This document shows positions 1 through 10,000 of a stretch of 64,000 bases of DNA, piece by piece. The notes beneath the pieces were generated by a model. It ran no database searches. It was not told the DNA's origin and saw only the letters and a list, made by a program, of their open reading frames with translations. Source of the stretch: Bacteroidales bacterium. Its GTDB lineage: Bacteria; Bacteroidota; Bacteroidia; Bacteroidales; JAFGXI01. Every line of letters starts with the position of its first letter. The stretch's first letter is position 1. The stretch lies in contig JAFGXI010000033.1 in the NCBI GenBank assembly GCA_016936665.1, positions 62,001-126,000 of the forward strand, read 5' to 3'. The position numbers and the translations under genes were made by a program.

Positions 1-102
1 TTTAAAATTAAAAATACAGTTAATTTAATTATTGAAGCAGAACTAAAACAAAAAGAAGGCAATTCCGGTTTTGCTTTTTTACAAATCGGATTTAAACAAT
101 AA
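1..102 (+). CDS. C-terminal end of a truncated CDS (…NLIIEAELKQKEGNSGFAFLQIGFKQ*), function unknown
   Basis: Open frame from base 1 to TAA at 100-102; the 5' part lies outside the window. Confidence 0.5.
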   Translation, partial: FKIKNTVNLIIEAELKQKEGNSGFAFLQIGFKQ

Positions 103-156
103 CGCAGCGTTCTCGCACAGTATGTAAAACAAATCCCAAAGTAATATTATCGATAA

Positions 157-3100
157 ATGAGTGAAAGAATCCTTAAAGCTTTAATGCAACTTTTTGCGGT
201 AATTGCCCGACCCGAAAGTAATTATGAAGACAGAGAGGAAGTTGTAAAGCAATTCTTACTACAACAACTCAATATAGACTTAGTTAAAGAATACCTTGGA
301 ATCTTTCAAGAATATTACAATCAATACCAAAAAAGAAAATCAGAAAAGCTTCGTAAAAGTATTGCGCTTAGCTCTGTTAAAGTTCTAAAAATTTGCTCCG
401 ACATTAATGTTGAACTTACTTTAAAACAAAAAGTAATTGTTCTCTTACGATTGCTCGAGTTTATTAAAAACGACGTTGGAGAAGTGACAGAACAAGAGCT
501 GGAGTTTGTATACACAGTAAGCGATTCTTTTTACATCCCAGAAGAAGAATATGTTAGACTAAAAGCTTTTGTAATTTATCCGTTCGATAAGATTCCAAAC
601 TCTACAAAAATGTGTCTTATCGATGGCGAAAAAGAACTCGACCACGATAAAGTTTTTCACGTACAAATTCCAAATTTAGATGGCCAGATACGAATTTATC
701 ATGTTCAAACGTCGAGCATGTACTTGGTTAGGTATCTGAAAGCCAAAGAATTATACATCAACGGACAATTGATGCAACCCGACAAGGTTTATGTGATAAA
801 CCCCGGAGCTTCGATTAGGAATCCAAGGATTAAACCAATTTATTACAGCGATATTGTAACTGTTTTTAATCAAACGAAAACCAACGAAAAAATATCTTTC
901 GAAGTCGACAATATTGTATATAAATTTAAAGGAGGGAAAGTAGGCTTACAACCAATGAGTTTTACCGAGGAAACCGGTAAATTAGTAGGAATAATGGGAG
1001 CCAGCGGAGCTGGAAAGTCAACGCTTCTTAATGTTTTAAACGGGAATTATTCTCCTACAGAAGGCTCTGTAAAAATCAATGGGCTAGATATTCATAAAGA
1101 AAAAGATAAAATTGAAGGACTCATAGGTTTTGTATCTCAAGATGATTTACTAATAGAAGAATTAACAGTCTTTCAAAATTTATATTTCAATGCACAGCTG
1201 TGTTTTGGTAATTATTCTAAATTTCAAATTGTACGTGCAACCGTAGAGATGCTTAAGAGTTTGGGCTTGTACGAAATTAGAAACATGAAAGTTGGAAGCC
1301 CACTCAATAAAAAAATATCGGGCGGACAACGTAAACGACTCAATATAGCCTTAGAACTAATTCGAGAGCCTGCTGTATTATTTTTAGATGAACCAACCTC
1401 TGGTTTATCGTCGCGCGACTCCGAAAATATTATGGACTTACTAAAAGAGCTTGCCTTAAAAGGGAAACTCATTTATGTGGTCATTCATCAGCCATCGTCA
1501 GATATTTTTAAAATGTTCGATCGTCTTCTGATTTTAGATACCGGTGGTTATTTAATTTATTCCGGCGACCCTGTAGATTCAATCATTTACTTTAAAAGCA
1601 GATCGCATCAGGCCAACTGGAATGAATCGGAATGCCATATATGTGGTAATGTAAATCCAGAGCAAGTTTTCAACATTGTAGAGGCTAATGTGTTAGACGA
1701 ATACGGGAATTTAACCTCACACAGAAAACGAAAACCTAAAGATTGGTTTAAACATTATTCAGACTATATTGTTCCAAACGAACACCAAGCGGAAAAGAAC
1801 AATAGCCGAGCTGTGCCAGAGAATCCATTTCACATTCCTTCTCAACTAAAACAATTTTGGGTTTTTACTAAAAGAGATGTTTTATCGAAATTAGCAAACA
1901 AACAATATTTAGTTATTAATTTCTTCGAAACCCCAATTCTTTCATTCTTTTTATCGTACTTAATTAAATACTTTAATATCAATGCTGAAATAACCAAAGG
2001 TTATTTATACAGCGAAAATGATAATATCCCGGTATACATTTTCATGTCTGTTATTGTTGCCATTTTTGTTGGATTAACTGTAAGCGCAGAAGAAATTATT
2101 AAAGACAGACTCATCCTTAAAAGAGAAGAATTTCTGAATTTAAGTTGGAATAGTTATCTAGCTTCAAAAGTTTCAATTTTGCTGCTATTATCCTCGATAC
2201 AAGCTATGCTATTTGTAATTGTTGGAAATAGTATTCTTGAAATTAGTGGCATGTATTGGCAATATTGGTTGGTTCTCTTTAGTGCATGGATGGTGTCTAT
2301 ATTATTTGGATTGAATATTTCGAACAGTTTTAAAACAGCTGTTACTGTTTACATAATGATTCCATTTTTAGTTATTCCAAACATCATATTAAGTGGAATT
2401 ATGGTAAAGTTCGAGAAACTTAATCCGCATATTACAGAACCTGGCACTATTCCTTTTTATGGCGAAATAATACCTGCAAGATGGGCTTACGAAGCACTCG
2501 CAACATACCAGTTTAAAGAAAATGATTATGAACGATTGTTTTATAAATACGATAAAATTGCCAGCAACGCCACATACAAAAAAGACTACTGGTTAACCGA
2601 TTTAAAAAACAAAATCAATAATATAGATCGTTACTTCAATTATAAAGAGAAACAAGACGAGCTAAAAGGTAATATTGCATTATTAAAATACGAAATTACG
2701 GAGGAGAATAAATTATTTCTCGAAAAAGACAGAAAGGATTATATCTTTGATAACATTGGTGCTTTAACGATTGAAAACTTCAACGAAGAGTTTAAAGAGC
2801 CGTTAAAAAAACACATCAATAAACTGAGAGATTATTATGTTGCAGTGGCTAAAAGAGCCGATCAAAAGCAAGATAGAATGAAGCGTGAAATGCAAAAAAC
2901 AGAAGCTTCTAAAGAAGATTTTATTAATCTAAAACAAAGTTATTACAATCAAGCCTTATCGGACTTTGTAAAAAATAAAAATGCCATCGATGCAATTATT
3001 GAGTATAAAAACAGATTGTACCAAAAAATTGATCCGATTTACCAAGACCCTGAAACGAATTTTGTGCTGGCGCATTTTTACGCTCCGTATAAACGTATCT

Positions 3101-3249
3101 TTAACCTAAATATCGATACATATTGGATGAATCTAATGGTGTTGTGGTTTTTGTCTATCGGTTTATACATAACTCTATATCTCAACTTATTTAAAAAATT
3201 TATGGATTCTTTTGGTAAGTTGAGCGATCGATTTTTCAAAGAAGAATAA
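157..3249 (+). CDS. ABC transporter, ATP-binding/permease fusion (ABCG-like) with N-terminal TerB-like helical region
   Basis: Walker A GASGAGKST, signature SGGQRKR, Walker B VLFLDEPTSG, ABC-2-type TM segments; 1030 aa. Confidence 0.88.
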   Translation: MSERILKALMQLFAVIARPESNYEDREEVVKQFLLQQLNIDLVKEYLGIFQEYYNQYQKRKSEKLRKSIALSSVKVLKICSDINVELTLKQKVIVLLRLLEFIKNDVGEVTEQELEFVYTVSDSFYIPEEEYVRLKAFVIYPFDKIPNSTKMCLIDGEKELDHDKVFHVQIPNLDGQIRIYHVQTSSMYLVRYLKAKELYINGQLMQPDKVYVINPGASIRNPRIKPIYYSDIVTVFNQTKTNEKISFEVDNIVYKFKGGKVGLQPMSFTEETGKLVGIMGASGAGKSTLLNVLNGNYSPTEGSVKINGLDIHKEKDKIEGLIGFVSQDDLLIEELTVFQNLYFNAQLCFGNYSKFQIVRATVEMLKSLGLYEIRNMKVGSPLNKKISGGQRKRLNIALELIREPAVLFLDEPTSGLSSRDSENIMDLLKELALKGKLIYVVIHQPSSDIFKMFDRLLILDTGGYLIYSGDPVDSIIYFKSRSHQANWNESECHICGNVNPEQVFNIVEANVLDEYGNLTSHRKRKPKDWFKHYSDYIVPNEHQAEKNNSRAVPENPFHIPSQLKQFWVFTKRDVLSKLANKQYLVINFFETPILSFFLSYLIKYFNINAEITKGYLYSENDNIPVYIFMSVIVAIFVGLTVSAEEIIKDRLILKREEFLNLSWNSYLASKVSILLLLSSIQAMLFVIVGNSILEISGMYWQYWLVLFSAWMVSILFGLNISNSFKTAVTVYIMIPFLVIPNIILSGIMVKFEKLNPHITEPGTIPFYGEIIPARWAYEALATYQFKENDYERLFYKYDKIASNATYKKDYWLTDLKNKINNIDRYFNYKEKQDELKGNIALLKYEITEENKLFLEKDRKDYIFDNIGALTIENFNEEFKEPLKKHINKLRDYYVAVAKRADQKQDRMKREMQKTEASKEDFINLKQSYYNQALSDFVKNKNAIDAIIEYKNRLYQKIDPIYQDPETNFVLAHFYAPYKRIFNLNIDTYWMNLMVLWFLSIGLYITLYLNLFKKFMDSFGKLSDRFFKEE

Positions 3250-3264
3250 TTTCAAATTAATAGC

Positions 3265-3969
3265 ATGTCAAAAAAAGAATTATTAACCAATTACAATCAA
3301 GAAGATTGGAATAATATTAAAACATCCGATTCATGGCGTATTTTTAAAATCATGTCTGAGTTTGTAAACGGATATGATAAACTAACTAAGATTGGACCTT
3401 GTGTAACTGTTTTCGGCTCGGCACGAACTAAACCCGAAAGTGAGTATTACACACTTGCCGAAAATATTGCTTATAAAGCCACACAAATGGGTTTAGGCGT
3501 TATTACCGGTGGTGGTCCCGGCGTAATGGAAGCTGCCAATAAAGGCGCTAAAAGAGGTGGCGGAAAATCGGTTGGATTAAATATTGAATTAGAATTCGAG
3601 CAACATCCTAATCCATATATCGATAACGATAAAATAGTTACTTTCGATTACTTCTTTGTAAGAAAAGTTATGTTAATGAAATACTCACAAGGCTTTATTG
3701 TATTGCCAGGTGGTTTTGGAACTTTTGATGAGCTTTTCGAAGCTATTACTTTAACTCAAACCCGTAAAGTAGATCGTTATCCTATTGTATTGGTAGGTAA
3801 AAAATACTGGTCAGGATTGATAGAATGGATTAAAAGTTCCGTATTAGCAGAAGGCAATATTTCTGCAAGCGATATAGATTTAATTCAGTTGGTCGATTCT
3901 GCTGATGAGGCTATCGATATAATTCACGATTTCTATTCTAAAAATATGATAAAGCCAAACTTTCATTAA
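3265..3969 (+). CDS. TIGR00730/LOG family Rossmann-fold protein
   Basis: GGGPGVMEAANKGA and LPGGFGTFDELFE motifs typical of the LOG family. Confidence 0.9.
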   Translation: MSKKELLTNYNQEDWNNIKTSDSWRIFKIMSEFVNGYDKLTKIGPCVTVFGSARTKPESEYYTLAENIAYKATQMGLGVITGGGPGVMEAANKGAKRGGGKSVGLNIELEFEQHPNPYIDNDKIVTFDYFFVRKVMLMKYSQGFIVLPGGFGTFDELFEAITLTQTRKVDRYPIVLVGKKYWSGLIEWIKSSVLAEGNISASDIDLIQLVDSADEAIDIIHDFYSKNMIKPNFH

Positions 3970-3988
3970 TAATTTGATTTTGCTTTAT

Positions 3989-4023
3989 AAAAAAAGGAGG
4001 TTTAAAACAAACCTCCTTTTTTT
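3989..4023. terminator. Bidirectional intrinsic terminator between convergent genes
   Basis: AAAAAAAGGAGGTTT-aaaac-AAACCTCCTTTTTTT, A-tract and T-tract on either side. Confidence 0.9.
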
Positions 4024-4037
4024 ATAACATTTTGCAA

Positions 4038-7000
4038 TTACGATAAGCTAAATCTAACACTCAGTCCAAAATTTATATTGCTGGTTCTATAGCGGTTAGA
4101 AACTTTTGGTTCATTAGTTATCCAGTCGAAAAAGAACCTCACATTAAAGTTCTGACTTAGACTATAATCGGCATTAAACTTAAAAGTAAATATTTTTTGA
4201 CCAGCAGTTGGTTGGAATGAGTCTTCGATCACCCTACGAATCAAAGTAATATTATCTCGAATAGAAAAATCTAATCGTGTATTTAAGTCCGATTTAAACT
4301 CTTTAGTGCTTGTACGAAAAGTAACCGATTTAAATCGATATCCTGCACCAACAATAAACTCCTCTCCTTTTACTTCGGTGACTTGAATATTAGCAATATT
4401 GAGTGTTAAGTTTCTCGACTTTTTATATTCTAGTTTGAAGTTTAAGCTGTTCTTCAAAGACATATCAATACCAATCAACGGACTAAATTGCTCACTTATA
4501 CTGGTAGACTGAATGTCGTATTGCATGATATAATTGTTAGTTATATCGCGAATGTCGGTAAACAAATAATCGGAATTAGACGCTCCATTCGGAACAAAAC
4601 TCGAATTACTTCGGTACGAGCCTATGTTGTATGTCGATTGATAGTTATGGTTTAAAGTAACTGTTCTAAAAAACTGTTTTACTAAACGTAATTTTGACAA
4701 GCCATCGTACGAAACTCGCCAACCCGGGAATAAACTCAACATGGAGTGAAACATATTGTACGCATCAATCTTACCTGCGTCTTTACCGGTATATGCCGTA
4801 TAAAAAGATTGTATAAGAACATCTTGAGAATACTCACTATAACCATTGGCAAAAGCACCATTACCCGGATCGTAACTAGTGTCATTAAGTTTTCGTTGTT
4901 TGCCAAGGTTTTGTGAAATAATTGCTCTATTGTTTTTAAAACGGTTGAAAGCAGCACTCGAATAATCTTTACTATTGCGCTCAAAAGCTGTACTCCATGT
5001 ATTGATGGTGATAGCATAACTACCATCGATATAATTCGTTACAGAAGAATCGGCAAATTGTAGGGTATTAGGGTCGATAGCATAATAAGTAGTTGTGTTT
5101 TTCATGCGACGGTATGTTGCCGTTAAATCTATTCTTAAACCATCGATTGGTTCAATATTACTTCGTACCGATACATTTACATCGTTAACCATTGTGTATG
5201 GGCTAGTCATAAATTCGTTAGCAGTAAGCCAATGGTTATCTTGAGCAGTATTTAAAAAATTCTCATCCTGATGTCCAAAAATAAAAGGCCAGCCCGGCGC
5301 CGTTCCATTATACTGGCTACTGGTATAAGTTCCAAAATACGTCGTTCTAGGAACATAACCAGAAAGCACTGTTTGATCGTTAGTTGTGTATGAAACACTT
5401 AAATTTTTAACGCCTAACAATGCCAATATTGTTCGCTCTGCAATTACTTGTATAATAGGATCTTCTTTTTCGATGTCGCCAATCACTCTAATGCTTGCAT
5501 TTTTATAAGATTTTTCGCTGGTGAAGGAAATCTTAGTTTTACTTAACACTTCAAGTTTTCCGTTAATTTTTTTACCAGTACTATCTTTAACTTCAACTTG
5601 AACATCTGCTGTTCCTAATTTGTGATTAATGTAGGTAGGTTCGTCTGCCTTTAATTGAATCTGCTTTGGTTGCTCCTTCTGGTCGGGGAAATACACTTTG
5701 ATTTTAGGTGGCTTTTTTGATCTCGATCTCGAATTATACTTCTTCTCAAGATTTTTGAAGTAAGTTACTTTATTATAGAGATTTTTAAAATTAGCTTGAG
5801 CTGTTAGTTGTTGATTTCGAGAGTTCCTAATAACATTACCAAGAAAATCGGCTTCACTGGTAGCTTTAGGCCCTGCTGTCCAATAGTAATCGCCACCATA
5901 CCTGTACGAAGCACTAATCCAATTCAATAAAGGAATTTTATTAATAGGAATCGTGTAATTCAAATTAAAGCTGTGTTTATATTGCTTTGTGGTTCCTAAA
6001 CCTTTTAGTTCGTCGTATATAATTTGTTTATTAGCTTCGTAATTTTCGTTGCTTTTTTCGATAGAGCCGGCAGGTTCGTCGATTCTTGCAATATTAGTTG
6101 CATTAAAAGTTAGCTTTAAACTTCTAGTAATATCCCACTTTAAATCGTATTTTCTGTTCCACTGCCAATCTTTATCGTATGTCGCGTTAACACGGATATC
6201 GTCGGTCGTTAATATCCTTGCTTTCTTTTCGTGATATCGTCGATTCATATCCGTCATGAAAGATATTTGCTTAGGCAATAAGGAAAAATTAAAGTCTTTT
6301 ATCAACTTTAACGAAGGTGAACGCATAAATTTAGAATTCGATTTTTTGAAAGGTTCTACAATTAAATCGGATGGACTGTAGTTGTACGATAACACACCTC
6401 GGTACTGCGTTTCATTATCGAATTCTGTAGTTACAGTACTCTTTTCAACTTTATTGTATGCATAGGTCGCCGACCAGTTGGAAACGGAGTATATTTTAGG
6501 TTTCCCCTCAGAACTTTTAACTTTAACGTTTGTAAAATTAATACTCTTTCGTGTAGTTTGGTCTTGTGCGATATCTTTTACCATTTTCTTATATTCCGGA
6601 TCTACATCATCATTGTTAAGCATTTCTTCCATGGTAATATCCGGTTGCAGAGGATTATATTTCGGAGTAATAACTCCTTTAGAATAACCAACATACATAG
6701 GAATAGAAATGCCTGCTTTTTCGGGGAAGAATTTTCCCAATGCAACATTCGAAGCCACATCGTATTGGTAAATATCGTCTTGATTTCTTTCGCTTACTTT
6801 TTTCTCAATGCTACCAAAACCGGGTTTCATCGTTGAACCAGATAAACTAACATTGGCAAAATCGGCCAAAGTCGCAGCCACTCGCATATTTGCTGCCCAC
6901 CCCCCTTGTTCGTCGAACTCTGCCAAGCGCAATTCGTTAAACCAAATTTCCGCTGTTTTGGCCATCCCATCGTCAGATAAGGTATTGCTTGCTTGCTTAG

Positions 7001-10000
7001 GATTTCGAATACCAATCATTATTGTTCTAACATCCGATATTGTAGGATTACCTTTTACAGAAATCTTGTTTTGCCCGGACATCGACGAAAAGACTTCGGT
7101 ATTAGATGCATTGGCATTGTTTCTTGCTGTTTTTACATTAGTCAAATCTGAGAAATAGAAATTGAACATGTTAGCTTCCGGCCAAACAGCCCAACGTTGC
7201 GATTCATTATCGCCATCGTATCTGCCTGCCGGAGTTAATTTAAGAGGAATTTCATATTCGTAATAGTTATCTGTAAAATCGGATCCTAATCTGATAAAAG
7301 CTGTTAAGTCGTTATCTGCTAAATTGTAGCCTTCCACTTCTTCGGCATGAACAAACATTTCCAATCTTTTATACTGACGAATATCTAAATTGGAATTTTT
7401 ATATGCTGCTTTAGCGTCGCCATCGGTCAAGTTCTCCACTTTATAAACCATCGCTTGTTCATTTAGCTCGCGAACGGTAGGGTTATTAGGGTCAATAACC
7501 CTTGAAACACCAGGAGGCAAGACATAGTTTACCGGTTCTTTACTTCCATTCTCCTCTATATTAACAGCCGATATTTCAAAATTTGTTAATCCATCTTCTG
7601 TAGGGAAATAAGCCCCGGGATCGCGCATGCTACCGTTATATTTCCTCCACTGCCCTCTAACTAAATCGATAGTTGCAAAACGTAAAATTACCGAGTCGGA
7701 GAAATTTTTAAGAATCATTCGCATAAAGCGAATCGATTTGAAGTCGTATATCTCACCTACTTTTTTATCGTACTGACGAATGGGGATTCTAAACTGATAC
7801 CAATTGACAGGACCTTCAATACCTCTATTTTCTGTCACCTTATCGACAATGTAATCGTTATTTTCTATATCCATTCCTTCGAAGAGGTGAACTTTATATT
7901 GGAAAAAGTTTTCGCCTTCGTTTAGTGTATAGTCCCTATTAATATCTTCGTTGTTAGGAATAGTCGTTGCGGAAGTAGTATAATCTTCGGGCGACTGCTC
8001 TGAGGTTGGCGAGTTGCCTTCTGCTCCATTATAAAATTTATAACGTTTTAAAATACTTAGTTGCTCATTATCATAATCGGTTCCTCTGTAATAATGATAG
8101 TTATCGCTCGAGGGGTCGCCTTCTAACCTTGCTCTTGCCTGGGTAGTTAAACTAGCTGGGAGTTGATTAATATAATCGCTAAAAAAAGAGCGCTCCTCTG
8201 TATCGCTTAAACCATCATAACCTACATCTTGATAAGAGCGAGAAGCCGGATCATTGTCGAATGCAAACACGATAGATTGCAGTGAAGAAACATAACCCCA
8301 ACCGGTGGTGTCTATATTGGTTTTTACTGCTGTTGTTGGCAAACCCTCTTCAAACGATTTACGCGAATCTTTTAGAACGTCCTCAGACACATCACCAAGG
8401 TTAAAAATAATATCGCCGGAACGGCCCTGTCCGTTATCGTAAAAGAACGGATCCATCATCCAAAATTCTATATATTCGATATTGCTTTCTTCGAAATCGG
8501 TTGTCGATAATTCTCTTTGAATACCAGCCCATCGGTTTTGTGGTTGATTTAGATAACCATTATTATCTACGTTAGGGTCATAGTTGTATGGACCTTTTTC
8601 TTTGGGATAAAATGCAACATTGAGAATAGGAATTGTAGTTGGGATTCCGTTTTCGCTTTGTTTATTGGGCCATAAATCGTTTTCGTAAACCTCTTTTACG
8701 TAAACTTTCTTTTGTTCATCGGAGCCTTTTAAGTGACTTGGTGTACCGGATTGCTCGCGTACTAAAATGGGGTCGATTACGTACCATGCAAGTTTTGCTC
8801 TGTTGTAACCCGATTTTAAATCTGTTTCTAAAGCGTAGGGGAAATTTTCAGCATCTCTAGGTATACTAGCCAAACTCCAAGCACTCATGTATTTCTGATC
8901 GAGTTTAGTAGTGCTTCCTTCAAAATCGTCGATATAAGCTAAACCACCATCGCTGATTGCTTTTGAGTGCCCGGGGATTAAGTGAGCAAACTCGCCGGTA
9001 ACCGTTACATTTGAAGCCTCTTTAGTGTCGATAAACGGAATTGCATCGACAATTTTGGTTAAAATAGGTACTTCGGTTTGGTAAGTTCCGTTCAATCCCC
9101 AAATGGTATTATTAATTGGTTCCTCTCCTTGGTTGACCTTTGCTGTCATTGGTTTTTCCGAAAGATTTAAAATGGTCCCTCCCAATGTAAATTTATCGCT
9201 GAATTTATAATCGAGATGAGAACCTAATAGGGTTTTCTTCTGGATACTAAATAAAGAATTACTTTCTAAAGAAATTTTAATGGGTGTTCCTGACTCTAAT
9301 AGACCCTGATTCAGAATTTTAACTCGTCCTAAAGTATAATCGACGGTGTAATCTTGGCCTTCGGTTAATGTTTGTCCACCAGCCGATACAGTAACAGATC
9401 CTTGAGGAACATTCAAAGCATTTAATGATATTTCTGAACCGGACGATGCTTGATACTTTCCTTTAAGAACGAACTTATTTTTACGTGCTTCTTGCTCAGC
9501 AATATTTTGAGTTTCGGAATACAAAATATCGTAGGTGTATTTTTCGGCTTCGGCATCGTTATTTATACTAGCTCTTAGGTGATTTCCAAAAGGTTCGACC
9601 ACCGGAAAAATAATTCTTCCTTTAGATTGATTAATGGTGATGCCTTCAATAAAGTCGAAAGTTCCATCACCACCATATATTGGATCGTTTTGGGTGTTCA
9701 AACGGTCTAAACCCATCACATTTAAGAGAATTTCGCCACTAATATCGCCCACATCGATGTAATTCATGGCGGTACCCGTATTATCGTTTTTATATAAAAC
9801 GTGCAATTCAAAATCTTCTCTATCCAATTGGAATGCTCCCAAAGCATAGATATTTTTCATCATTAATTTCCATCTAGGAAGCTTTGGACTTGCGCTGGTT
9901 CCTTTTAGTAATTTTAAAACTAACGGTGCAGGGTGAGGTAAAGCTTGATTCGAAAATTCACCAACGCGATAGGTTTTTCCTCCGGCAGTATACTCAAAAG

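Noticed and set aside
6049-7158. Several plus-strand ORFs (6049, 6478, 6558, 6808) inside sprA
   Set aside because: Antisense shadows of the long conserved sprA frame
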